This document shows positions 16,735 to 24,526 of a stretch of DNA of 64,000 nt, in pieces. How positions within the stretch are numbered: position 1 is the stretch's first letter; every line of letters starts with the position of its first letter. The notes under the pieces were generated by a model, which saw only the letters and a list, made by a program, of their open reading frames with translations, ran no database searches and was not told the origin of the DNA. The stretch is from Fibrobacter sp. (GTDB taxonomy: Bacteria > Fibrobacterota > Fibrobacteria > Fibrobacterales > Fibrobacteraceae), in contig JAFVTX010000002.1 in the NCBI GenBank assembly GCA_017503015.1, positions 1 to 64,000 on the forward strand, in the 5' to 3' direction. Made by a program: the position numbers and the translations under genes.

Positions 16735-17121
16735 ATGAAATCTATTGAAGTCGTAGCCGGCATCATCATGGACGGCGAAAAAGTTTTCGCCACCCAGCGC
16801 GGCTACGGCGACTATAAGGACTTCTGGGAATTCCCGGGCGGTAAAATGGAGCCCGGTGAAACTCCGCTGCAGGCCCTTGCCCGGGAGCTGAAAGAAGAAC
16901 TCGCCATCGATGTAAACGTGGGCGAATTCCTGTGCACGGTGGAGCATGACTACCCGACCTTTCACCTGACCATGCACTGCTTTTACTGCACTATCGCGGG
17001 CGGAAAGGCTCCCATGCTTTTGGAACACGAGGCGGCCAGGTGGCTCAGCCCCGCGGAACTGCACAGCGTTGACTGGTTGCCCGCCGACGTGAAGGTGGTC
17101 GAATCGCTTGAAAACGCGTAA
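16735..17121 (+). CDS. NUDIX hydrolase, MutT-type 8-oxo-dGTP diphosphatase
   Basis: A 128-residue single NUDIX domain. The Nudix box is GGKMEPGETPLQALAREL followed by KEEL, preceded by FWEFPGG. The start VVAGIIMDGEKVFATQR is typical of MutT, which removes oxidised dGTP from the nucleotide pool. An HDYPTFHLTMHCF strand follows the box, as in E. coli MutT. It is transcribed divergently from metY. No clear ribosome site is seen, and a TACATT hexamer lies seven bases before the ATG, so a very short leader is possible. The bidirectional terminator at 17186 follows. Confidence 0.9.
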   Translation: MKSIEVVAGIIMDGEKVFATQRGYGDYKDFWEFPGGKMEPGETPLQALARELKEELAIDVNVGEFLCTVEHDYPTFHLTMHCFYCTIAGGKAPMLLEHEAARWLSPAELHSVDWLPADVKVVESLENA

Positions 17122-17185
17122 ATTCACCAATTAGAGCCCTGTCATTGACAAAACGTCCATAGAAAAAATCCCGAAACTATGGAAA

Positions 17186-17212
17186 ATCCCCCTAAAAGGG
17201 GGTATTTTTTTT
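17186..17212 (+). terminator. Intrinsic terminator after mutT
   Basis: ATCCCCC, loop TAAAA, GGGGGTAT followed by eight T. Confidence 0.85.
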
Positions 17213-17235
17213 GCCGGTGATTAAGGATTGTGGGT

Positions 17236-19194
17236 ATGAAACATAAGCTTCTTACTGCTGTTTTGGTATTGGCCGCCATCTCTGAAGCGGCTGTAAACTT
17301 AAACGTCAGCTTGGGTGATAGCATCAAGCCGGTGACCCATGTGGCCACGGGTTCGCTCTACGGTCTGACCGAAGATCTTCCGAGCAACATCGAAAAGGAC
17401 GTGGCTCCTCTCAGGCCCAACGTGTTCCTTGCTCCTGCCCGCAGCGGAAACGGGCGCCAGCAGCGTATCGGTGGCGCGTTTCTTGTAGCGCCCCGTGTGG
17501 AAGCGATTGGTGCCAAGGTACAGATTCGTCTTGCCGATGTCTTGCCCGGTTGGCCGTACAAATTCCAGAGTATGGAACACTGGAAATCCGAGGTCACCTC
17601 TGTCATCAAGGACAAGCTTGCGTCCAGCAACAAGAATTTTGACGGTTACGAAATCTGGAATGAGCCAAACGACACCTGGAACAGCAAAAATGGCGATTTT
17701 AATTCGGTGCTCTGGAAACAGACCTACGACTTGATTCGTCAACTGGACCCGGACGCCAAAATCATTGGCCCGTCGTACTCCTTCTATCACGCTTCCAAGA
17801 TGGAAGAATTCGTGAAGTACTGCGCCCAGAACAAGTGCATGCCCGACGTGGTCAGCTGGCACCAGTGGGGGAGCGGCGGCTTCGTGGGTGCCGTCGAGAC
17901 CTACCGCGCCCTGGAAAAGACATACAACGTCAAGCCCCGCCCGCTGAGCATCAACGAATATTCCTCTACGGAACATACCGAAGAGGGTTGCCCGGGCCTG
18001 TCGATTCCCTTTATTGCCAAGTTCGAGCGCCACGGTGTTGAAAGCGCCATGATTTCCTGGTGGTTCGTCCCGCTTCCGGGCCGCCTAGGCAGCCTTCTCA
18101 CCAAGAACAACGAGCGGGGCGGCGGCTGGTGGCTGTACAAGTGGTACGGCGATATGAGCGGCTATATGGCGAAGGTGACCCCGCCCAACGACAAGAGCGA
18201 CGGCGTGGACGGCTTTGCAGCCCTTGACGAGAAGAAGGGCTTTGCAAGCATCGTGCTGGGCGGCAACACCCTGGGCGATGTGAACGTGAACATTTCGGGT
18301 ATCCCCGCCGCATTCGGCAACAAGGTGAATGTGGCGGTGGAATACGTGGTGTGGGAAGACAAGGACAAGGCGGTTCCTTCTACCACGCCGGTATCCAGCA
18401 AGGAATATGACGTGAGCGATGGCAAGATTACGGTACCGGTGAATATCGCCAACACCAAGTACGGTTACCGCGTGTACGTGACAGCCATTGTCCCCCAGGG
18501 CCCATACAACGGAGTGGCTACGGCAATTCCGGGAAAACTTGAAACTGAAAACTATGACGTTGGCGGTCCTGGCAAGGCCTACATGGACAAGGACGACGAG
18601 AACAAGGGAAAGACCTATCGCGAAGATGCCGTTGATGTGGTGAAGGGAGGTACAGGCTACGCTATCGGCTACACCCAAGAAGGCGAATGGCTGGAGTACA
18701 CCGTGAAGGTGGTCGAGGCCGGCGAGTACAGCGTGTCTGCTAGCTATGCGACCTCTTCTGAAAATGCTGGGTTCAACTTGTACGTGGATGACGAAATGGT
18801 GCTGGAAAATATTGTATTCCCGCAGGGTAGCGACTGGGAAACCTACGCCACGTTTGATGCGGGAAAGGTGAACCTGCTTGCAGGGGAACATGTGTTCAAA
18901 CTGGAAATTGTAGGCAACTACGTGAACATTGACTGGCTTGATTTCAGTGCAGTCAATTCAGCGAAGGGTGATTCGACAACGGCAATCACAGTACGCTATA
19001 GGGTAGATTTCGGCGAGCTTAGAACTTACGGGGTCTACGGTCTCGATGGTCGCCTCGTGGCAAAATTCTCCGCTGCAACCGGCGAAAACCTGCAGGCAAA
19101 AACTGCAGCGGCGGTCAAGCGCTCCGGCATGTATCTGGTGAAATCTAGAACAGGCGGAAAGGTTTACCGCATTAAGGTTTCGCAACCGGACTAA
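17236..19194 (+). CDS. Secreted clan GH-A glycoside hydrolase with CBM6 and C-terminal sorting-like domain
   Basis: A 652-residue secreted enzyme. The signal peptide MKHKLLTAVLVLAAISEA is followed by a TIM-barrel-like domain to about residue 420. The likely acid/base is in EIWNEPNDTW (near residue 143) and the likely nucleophile in SINEYSS (near 240), a spacing like GH39, although the exact family is uncertain. Residues about 430-570 form a CBM6 (IPGKLETENYD, YAIGYTQEGEWLEY, YVNIDWLDF). The end (YGLDGRLVAKF, SGMYLVKSRTGGKVYRIKV) resembles type A sorting domains of type IX secretion. The start ATG at 17236 has AAGGA eight bases upstream and is preferred to a GTG two codons earlier. Substrate is probably a hemicellulose. 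Confidence 0.85.
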   Translation: MKHKLLTAVLVLAAISEAAVNLNVSLGDSIKPVTHVATGSLYGLTEDLPSNIEKDVAPLRPNVFLAPARSGNGRQQRIGGAFLVAPRVEAIGAKVQIRLADVLPGWPYKFQSMEHWKSEVTSVIKDKLASSNKNFDGYEIWNEPNDTWNSKNGDFNSVLWKQTYDLIRQLDPDAKIIGPSYSFYHASKMEEFVKYCAQNKCMPDVVSWHQWGSGGFVGAVETYRALEKTYNVKPRPLSINEYSSTEHTEEGCPGLSIPFIAKFERHGVESAMISWWFVPLPGRLGSLLTKNNERGGGWWLYKWYGDMSGYMAKVTPPNDKSDGVDGFAALDEKKGFASIVLGGNTLGDVNVNISGIPAAFGNKVNVAVEYVVWEDKDKAVPSTTPVSSKEYDVSDGKITVPVNIANTKYGYRVYVTAIVPQGPYNGVATAIPGKLETENYDVGGPGKAYMDKDDENKGKTYREDAVDVVKGGTGYAIGYTQEGEWLEYTVKVVEAGEYSVSASYATSSENAGFNLYVDDEMVLENIVFPQGSDWETYATFDAGKVNLLAGEHVFKLEIVGNYVNIDWLDFSAVNSAKGDSTTAITVRYRVDFGELRTYGVYGLDGRLVAKFSAATGENLQAKTAAAVKRSGMYLVKSRTGGKVYRIKVSQPD

Positions 19195-19230
19195 TCAAAA
19201 GAAATTATTCGTTCTCTCCCAGAAAAAATA

Positions 19231-19256
19231 CCGTCAGCGTCCTGCTGGCGGTTTTC
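19231..19256 (+). terminator. Intrinsic terminator after the glycoside hydrolase
   Basis: CCGTCAGC, loop GTCCT, GCTGGCGG followed by TTTTC. The T-run is short but the stem is strong. Confidence 0.7.
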
Positions 19257-19281
19257 TAGTTCTAGAAATTGTTGACGAAAT

Positions 19282-20199
19282 TTATGGGGTTTCGTACAAT
19301 CCCTTGCTGAAGTAACGGTCGCCACGGTCGGGCGCAACGAACACGATGTTTCCGCGGGCACCCGAGGCGATGAGTTTCTTGGCTGCGGTGAACGCGGCAC
19401 CCGAAGAGGAGCCTGCGAAGATTCCTTCTTTCTGGGCGAGTTCGCGAGAGCCGGTAAAGGCGTCGTCATCGTTGATTTTGATGACCTGATCCACCAGCGA
19501 CATGTCCATGGTATCGGCGATAAAGTCGTTGCCGATTCCTTCGATGTTGTAGTCGCCATGTTCGCCGCCGCCCATGGTAGAGCCGATGGGGTCTGCCAGC
19601 ACGCCCTTGATGCTTGGGTTGCGTTCCTTGAGAGCCTTGAGGATTCCGCTGAAGGTGCCGCCGCTGCCTGCGCCTGCCACTACGTAGTCTACGTGACCGT
19701 CCAGGTCTTCGTAGATTTCAGGGCCGGTGGTTTCGTAATGGGCGAGGGGGTTGGCCATATTGTGGAACTGCCGAAGCGAAACAGAATCGGGAATCTGTTT
19801 CAAAAGTTCTTCGGCCTTCTTTTCGGCTCCTAGCATGCCTTCTTCGCGGGGGGTGTTGATGAGTTCTGCGCCGAGGGCGCGCAGGAGCGTCTGCTTTTCT
19901 TGCGAGAACTTGGTGGGCACCACGAATATCACGCGGATGCCGCGGTTGAGCGCGGCGAAGGCAATGCCAAGGCCGGTGTTGCCTGCGGTCGCCTCGACGA
20001 TGGTTCCGTCCGGCTTGAGCGTTCCTTTTGCGAGAGCGTCGTTCACCATATAAAGGCCGGTACGGTCCTTCACGCTGCCCGAGGGGTTCCAGAGTTCCAG
20101 TTTGGCAAACAGGTTTGCGCCTTCGGGGAGCCCCACGTGCGAAAGTTTTACAAGCGGAGTCTTGCCGATTAGGCCCTGCATAGATTCGTAGTAATGCAT
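19282..20199 (-). CDS. PLP-dependent cysteine synthase / cystathionine beta-synthase family enzyme
   Basis: A 305-residue fold-type II PLP enzyme beginning MHYYESMQGLIGKTPLVKLSH, with the PLP lysine in NPSGSVKDRTG and the phosphate loop GAGSGGTFSG. The segment IEGIGNDFIADTMDMSLVDQV followed by NDDDAF is like true cystathionine beta-synthases and MccA, more than plain CysK. It is therefore likely that homocysteine or O-acetylserine chemistry is catalysed here, feeding the gamma-lyase-like partner encoded one base upstream. AAAGGAG lies seven bases before the ATG, and a longer upstream reading overlapping the partner gene is rejected. The operon is headed by a cysteine-rich leader peptide. Plain O-acetylserine sulfhydrylase remains possible. 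Confidence 0.88.
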   Translation of the reverse strand: MHYYESMQGLIGKTPLVKLSHVGLPEGANLFAKLELWNPSGSVKDRTGLYMVNDALAKGTLKPDGTIVEATAGNTGLGIAFAALNRGIRVIFVVPTKFSQEKQTLLRALGAELINTPREEGMLGAEKKAEELLKQIPDSVSLRQFHNMANPLAHYETTGPEIYEDLDGHVDYVVAGAGSGGTFSGILKALKERNPSIKGVLADPIGSTMGGGEHGDYNIEGIGNDFIADTMDMSLVDQVIKINDDDAFTGSRELAQKEGIFAGSSSGAAFTAAKKLIASGARGNIVFVAPDRGDRYFSKGLYETP

Positions 20200-20200
20200 T

Positions 20201-21382
20201 TTATGCTCCTTTCGCCGAATCGGACGGTGCGGCCGCCGCATTGATTGCCGCGACCAGGTCCACAATGATGTCATCCACTTTCTCGATGCCTACAGACAAA
20301 CGAATGAGTCCGTCGGTGATGCCCACCTTTTCGCGAATTTCCTTCGGAATGGAGGCATGGGTCATGGTAGCCGGATGGCATACGAGGCTTTCGACGCCGC
20401 CCAAACTTTCGGCGAGCGAAATCAGCTGCAATGCCTTGAAGAATTTCTTGATGTCGTAGTTTTCGTAAAGTTCGAACGAAATCATGGCGCCGCCGTTCTT
20501 GGCTTGTTTCTTGTTGATTTCATAACCCTGTGCGGTCGGAAGGCCCGGATAATAAACATGCTTTACAGCCTCGTGGCTCTCCAGGTAGCGGGCGATGCGT
20601 TCTGCATTTTCGGTATGGCGATCGAGGCGCACGCCGAGCGTCTTGATACCGCGAATCAAGAGGAAGGAATCAAAGGGGCCGAGTACAGCGCCAACAGCGT
20701 TCTGCGTGAAGGCGAGACGTTCCGCAATTTCTTTGTTGTTGGTCACCGCAAGGCCTGCCACCAGATCGCTATGGCCGCCCAGATACTTGGTCGCGCTATG
20801 CACAACGATGTCGGCGCCCAGTTCCAGTGGACGCTGCAAATAAGGCGTCATGAAGGTATTATCGACAATCGTCAGAATTCCGTGCTTCTTGGCAATCGCG
20901 GCCACCCCTGCTAAGTCTGTCACGGTCAGGAGCGGGTTTGCCGGGCTTTCGATAAAGAAGGCCTTCACATCGGGCGTCACCTTGGTATCAAGTGCTGCCA
21001 AGTCGGTAGTATCTTCAATGGAGTAGGTGATGCCCAGGTTCTTGAAAACCTTGTCCAGAACGCGAAAGGTTCCGCCGTACACATTGCTCGAGATGATGAT
21101 TTTGTCGCCCTTGTTAAACAGGGCAAGAACCGTTGAGGTGGCCGCCATGCCGCTTGCAAAGGCAAAGCCTGCCACACCGCCTTCCAGTTCTGCAATCAGG
21201 GCTTCCAGGGCTGCGCGCGTGGGGTTGCCCGTGCGGGAATATTCCCAGCCCGTATTTTCACCAAGGCCCGCCTGCTTGTAGGTGGAAGTCTGGTAGATGG
21301 GTACGTTGACAGCACCTGTTACGCTGTCGCCATCGATGCCGCCGTGAATGAGTTTTGTTTCGATATACTTAGAAGTTGACAT
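20201..21382 (-). CDS. Cystathionine gamma-synthase/gamma-lyase family PLP enzyme
   Basis: A 393-residue Cys/Met-metabolism enzyme: NVPIYQTSTYKQ, WEYSRTGNPTR, FASGMAATSTVL, DNTFMTPYLQRPLELGADI and the PLP lysine in VVHSATKYLGGHSD. Gamma-lyase and gamma-synthase cannot be told apart with certainty. The pairing with a cystathionine beta-synthase-like gene, one base apart, favours gamma-lyase and reverse transsulfuration (homocysteine to cysteine), as in mccA-mccB pairs. Transcription starts far upstream, and the leader holds a six-cysteine peptide plus an attenuator terminator, so expression should rise when Cys-tRNA is short. Confidence 0.9.
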   Translation of the reverse strand: MSTSKYIETKLIHGGIDGDSVTGAVNVPIYQTSTYKQAGLGENTGWEYSRTGNPTRAALEALIAELEGGVAGFAFASGMAATSTVLALFNKGDKIIISSNVYGGTFRVLDKVFKNLGITYSIEDTTDLAALDTKVTPDVKAFFIESPANPLLTVTDLAGVAAIAKKHGILTIVDNTFMTPYLQRPLELGADIVVHSATKYLGGHSDLVAGLAVTNNKEIAERLAFTQNAVGAVLGPFDSFLLIRGIKTLGVRLDRHTENAERIARYLESHEAVKHVYYPGLPTAQGYEINKKQAKNGGAMISFELYENYDIKKFFKALQLISLAESLGGVESLVCHPATMTHASIPKEIREKVGITDGLIRLSVGIEKVDDIIVDLVAAINAAAAPSDSAKGA

Positions 21383-21437
21383 TTTGAAATTCCTTTGGCG
21401 CCTTTGTTGCCGCGCCGCGCATTGATGAAAGTTTGAA

Positions 21438-21475
21438 TAAAAAAATCCCGCTCAGGAATTGTATCTGAGCGGGAT
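21438..21475 (-). terminator. Attenuator terminator in the metB-like operon leader
   Basis: On the minus strand ATCCCGCTCAG, 9-base loop, CTGAGCGGGAT, then seven T and ATT. The 11-base-pair stem is perfect. It lies between the leader peptide and the structural gene. Its first arm (CCCGCTCA) is also perfectly complementary to TGAGCGGG at 21526-21519, which begins with the leader peptide stop codon, so an antiterminator can form instead. Confidence 0.9.
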
Positions 21476-21523
21476 CGTGTTTAGAGTCTTGTTAAACCAA
21501 TAGCCTAAAAACTAGTCGCCCGC

Positions 21524-21583
21524 TCAACATCGACACACGCAACACACGTTGCAGAATTTCTTTGAAAAGGCAGGTGAATTCAT
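21524..21583 (-). CDS. Cysteine-rich leader peptide (attenuator)
   Basis: The 19-codon frame MNSPAFSKKFCNVCCVCRC has six cysteines in its last nine residues (positions 11, 14, 15, 17 and 19, plus the CC doublet counted individually: C11, C14, C15, C17, C19 and none elsewhere gives five codons certain by position). The TGA stop is the first base triplet of the antiterminator arm TGAGCGGG. It sits about 30 bases after the predicted transcription start and 50 bases before the terminator. A weak AGGA lies 12 bases before the ATG. The arrangement is that of classical amino-acid attenuation: ribosomes stalled on Cys codons would leave TGAGCGGG free to pair with the terminator's first arm. Confidence 0.85.
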   Translation of the reverse strand: MNSPAFSKKFCNVCCVCRC

Positions 21584-21596
21584 CGTGATTTTATTT

Positions 21597-21613
21597 CCTA
21601 TATTTTTTGTAGG
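21597..21613 (-). promoter_or_regulatory. 17-base operator-like motif at the metB start site
   Basis: CCTACAAAAAATATAGG on the minus strand, three bases after the -10. It matches the motifs at metY and srpI, and a repressor binding at the start site is the simplest reading. Confidence 0.6.
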
Positions 21614-21616
21614 GAT

Positions 21617-21645
21617 AATATAGGCAAAAATTTTCTCGCTGTCAA
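21617..21645 (-). promoter_or_regulatory. Promoter of the metB-like operon
   Basis: On the minus strand TTGACA (21645-21640), 17-base spacer, TATATT (21622-21617); a near-consensus promoter. Confidence 0.85.
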
Positions 21646-21666
21646 CCAAATTCGGGCTATTCGGTT

Positions 21667-21706
21667 ATACTATTTTTCTTTAGCTAGTAATAGTTTTTTG
21701 CTATAA
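21667..21706 (-). promoter_or_regulatory. Distal sulfur box upstream of the metB-like operon
   Basis: Read on the plus strand it runs ATACTATTTTTCTTTAGC, then AGTAATAGTTTTTTGC and TATA. It shares the layout of the other sulfur boxes and most closely the metY box. It starts 21 bases beyond the -35, ten more than in metY. Confidence 0.5.
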
Positions 21707-21719
21707 CGCAACTAAATGA

Positions 21720-22679
21720 CTAAATGATATAGTACCAGACATCGCTCTGTTTGAGCTCCTCTGACTTGTGTTGCTTATCGGTAGAAACGTAGTCCATTTC
21801 GAGGCTCTTCATGCTCACGCGGGTATTGGGCGCGACAGAACTCGTGATGAAGGCGCTACCGCCGATGATGGCATTTTCGCCCACGACGGTATCACCGCCG
21901 AGAATGGAGGCGTTCGCGTAAATGGTTACGTTGTCTTGAATGGTGGGGTGACGCTTTTTGCCGGAGAGGCGCTGGCCCCCGCGTGTCGAAAGAGCACCGA
22001 GAGTGACACCCTGGTAAATCTTCACGTTCTTGCCTATCACGGCGGTTTCGCCAATGACGATGCCTGTGCCGTGATCGATAAAGAAGTACTTGCCGATGGA
22101 TGCGCCCGGATGGATATCGATGCCCGTTTTGGAATGGGCGTATTCGGTCATGAGACGCGGGAGAACGGGTACATGCAAAAGGTAAAGCTCGTGGGCGATG
22201 CGGTAAATCGTTGTCGCCATAAGGCCAGGGTAGGCGAGGATAATTTCGTCGAGGCAGCCGGCAGCAGGGTCGCCATCGTAGGCGGCGTGCAAGTCGGTTT
22301 CAAGGCATTCGCGAATCAATGGAATCTTGGCGAAAAACTCCTTGCAGATACGGTAGCTTTCAATCTTGCGCTCGTCGGAGCTCATGGTGCCGCGGAGCTT
22401 GCAGTAATCGAGAGCAATGGCCACCTGCTTGTGGAGGTGGTAAAAGGTGTCCTCGATAATGACCGCAAAGCTGTTCTTGGGGTTGTAAATCTTGTGGGTG
22501 CGGTCCCTGAAATGCCCAGGATAAACTACGCGGATTAGGTTCTGCAAAATCGTCTGGATTTCGGCCTGGTCGGGTCGATTATAGATGTCGATGTTGTCGA
22601 TATGCTTGCCGCGATTGTAATCGGCAAAAATCGTTTGTACCGCTTTTTCGACTTCTGATTCCTGGATAAGTTTGTGCAT
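21720..22679 (-). CDS. Serine O-acetyltransferase (EpsC/CysE family)
   Basis: This 319-residue protein makes O-acetylserine for cysteine synthesis. The N-terminal 180 residues are helical. The C-terminal left-handed beta-helix is built from hexapeptide repeats, with GIDIHPGASIGKYFFIDHGTG containing the catalytic histidines, then VIGETAVIGKNVKIYQGVTLGA and GGDTVVGENAIIGGSAF. The long N-terminus fits the EpsC subtype that is common beside family 2A encapsulins. It lies 104 bases downstream of the cargo desulfurase gene, in the same direction. Confidence 0.93.
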   Translation of the reverse strand: MHKLIQESEVEKAVQTIFADYNRGKHIDNIDIYNRPDQAEIQTILQNLIRVVYPGHFRDRTHKIYNPKNSFAVIIEDTFYHLHKQVAIALDYCKLRGTMSSDERKIESYRICKEFFAKIPLIRECLETDLHAAYDGDPAAGCLDEIILAYPGLMATTIYRIAHELYLLHVPVLPRLMTEYAHSKTGIDIHPGASIGKYFFIDHGTGIVIGETAVIGKNVKIYQGVTLGALSTRGGQRLSGKKRHPTIQDNVTIYANASILGGDTVVGENAIIGGSAFITSSVAPNTRVSMKSLEMDYVSTDKQHKSEELKQSDVWYYII

Positions 22680-22710
22680 GACAAAATTCAGGGTAAAAAT
22701 TTAAGGAATA

Positions 22711-22775
22711 GTGTGGAATGTGAAATGTGAGATGTGAAATGAAATTATCTTCACTCCACACTACACATTCCACAC
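22711..22775. repeat. 12-base perfect inverted repeat between desulfurase and serine acetyltransferase genes
   Basis: GTGTGGAATGTG (22711-22722) and CACATTCCACAC (22764-22775) enclose 41 bases that also contain repeated ATGTGA-like words. It could fold as a stem between the two genes; there is no T-run. Confidence 0.65.
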
Positions 22776-22783
22776 ATCACATT

Positions 22784-24526
22784 TTATGCGAACGTCTTCA
22801 GCGCCCTCACAAGAGCGTCGATGTCGTCCGGCGAGTTGTACAGCGCAAGCGTCGGGCGAACGGTACTTTCGTAACCGAAATGCCTGAGCACCGGCTGTGC
22901 GCAGTGGTGACCTGTACGTACGGCGACACCGTAGGCATCGAGCCTCTTGCCCACTTCTTCGTCGGAATAACCGTCGAGCTTGAAGGCAAGTGCAGAAGCC
23001 TTGTTGAGTGCCGTACCTACAAGATGCAGGCCCTTGACGGTCTTCAGTTCCTTGAGGCCATACTGCAACAGTTCATGTTCCCAGCGGAATACGCAGGGCA
23101 TCCCGATTTCGGAGAGGTACTGGAGGGCAGCACCCAAGCCTACGGCGTCAGCGATGCTTCCGGTTCCCGCTTCGAACTTGTTCGGAATCCCGTTGTAGAT
23201 GGTGCGTTCGAACGTGACGTCGGCAATCATGTTGCCACCGCCGTGGTACGGGCGTGCCGCTTCCAGCAATTCCTTCTTGCCGTAAACGACGCCGATACCG
23301 GTCGGGGCAAACACCTTGTGTCCAGAGAACACGAAGAAGTCTGCGTCGAGGGCGGAAACATTCACCGGAATGTGCGCGATGGACTGTGCCCCATCAATGA
23401 GGATTCTCACGCCGTGCCTGTGGGCGATGGCAATGAGTTCCTCGATCGGTGTCACGGTGCCGAGCACGTTCGAGACATGCGTCACGGAAACGAACTTGGT
23501 GCGCTTCGTGAATAGCGCCTCGTAATCGTGCAACTTGAGCTGGCCGGTAGAATCGCAGGGAATCACCTTGATGATGGCGCCCGTTTCTTCGGCGATGAGC
23601 TGCCACGGCACGATGTTCGCATGGTGTTCCAGGATAGAGACGATGATTTCGTCACCCGGCTGGAGCGTCGGCTTCACGTAGGCGTTAGCCACCAGGTTGA
23701 TTGCCTCGGTGGTACCGCGCACGAACACGATTTCCTGCGAAGACGGGGCCCCGATAAAGTCGCGCACGATGTTACGGGCGTTTTCGTAGGCATCCGTCGA
23801 TGCAGCCGCAAGCGTATGGGCGCCACGGTGCACGTTGGAGTTTTCGTTTTCGTAGTAGTACTTGAGACGGTCAATCACCACCTGCGGGCGCTGCGTCGTA
23901 GCACCGTTATCGAGCCAGACGAGCGGATGGCCGTTGACCTGCTTCGAAAGAATCGGGAAATCGCTACGGATTTGCGCAAGGTTCTTGGAACCGATGCGGA
24001 TGGATTCGTTGCGGGAATTGGAGCCGCTGTTTGCGGAACCCGTCTTCACGGAATCGCCTCCGAGAGAAGTCGGAGCGTCGATTGGGCGCGCGTTCTGTGC
24101 AGCCTGCGTCTTGGACACGACCTTCGGGGAGTATCCTTGAGCCGGCGCGGGCGCCGCCGGAACATCGCCGAACTGCGACACAAATTCCGCTTCGGGAATC
24201 GCAGGGGCTTCCACGGATTTGAGCCAGGTATCGGTGGAATTGCCGCCGTAGGCAAACGGAGCCGAAGAAGTCGGCTGGTCGCCATAGGTCGCAAACGGAT
24301 GTTCCCAGTCGAATTCGGGAGTCTGGCTGATGGCAGCCGCTCCTTGGGCGGCGCTCACTCCCTGAGCCACAGAAGCATTCTGCACTTCGGGTGCCGCGGG
24401 AGTTGCAGCATAAGCACTGTCCGTCAAGTCGGGAAAGTACTCATTTGCCAACTGCTCCAGTTCAGCCGCATTGGGAACTCCGGCGAGTTCTTCCAGCGAT
24501 CTGGTATCTGGATTATTCGTAATCAT
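22784..24526 (-). CDS. Family 2A encapsulin cargo: cysteine desulfurase (SufS-like) with long disordered N-terminal targeting region
   Basis: A 580-residue protein. Residues 1-175 are low in complexity, rich in Ala, Pro, Ser and Gln, with short conserved-looking islands (SLEELAGVPNAAELEQLA, EFDWEHPFATYG, EFVSQFGDVPAAPAPAQGY). This matches the encapsulation region of desulfurase cargos. The rest is a group II desulfurase: VWLDNGATTQRP, HRGAHTLA, EHHANIVPW, DGAQSIAH, PLP lysine in FSGHKVFAPTG, and the catalytic cysteine in RTGHHCAQP. It converts cysteine to alanine plus persulfide. ATG at 24526 is chosen over an upstream TTG, because GAGG lies 12 bases from the ATG and abuts the TTG. The gene overlaps srpI by 14 bases. 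Confidence 0.95.
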   Translation of the reverse strand: MITNNPDTRSLEELAGVPNAAELEQLANEYFPDLTDSAYAATPAAPEVQNASVAQGVSAAQGAAAISQTPEFDWEHPFATYGDQPTSSAPFAYGGNSTDTWLKSVEAPAIPEAEFVSQFGDVPAAPAPAQGYSPKVVSKTQAAQNARPIDAPTSLGGDSVKTGSANSGSNSRNESIRIGSKNLAQIRSDFPILSKQVNGHPLVWLDNGATTQRPQVVIDRLKYYYENENSNVHRGAHTLAAASTDAYENARNIVRDFIGAPSSQEIVFVRGTTEAINLVANAYVKPTLQPGDEIIVSILEHHANIVPWQLIAEETGAIIKVIPCDSTGQLKLHDYEALFTKRTKFVSVTHVSNVLGTVTPIEELIAIAHRHGVRILIDGAQSIAHIPVNVSALDADFFVFSGHKVFAPTGIGVVYGKKELLEAARPYHGGGNMIADVTFERTIYNGIPNKFEAGTGSIADAVGLGAALQYLSEIGMPCVFRWEHELLQYGLKELKTVKGLHLVGTALNKASALAFKLDGYSDEEVGKRLDAYGVAVRTGHHCAQPVLRHFGYESTVRPTLALYNSPDDIDALVRALKTFA

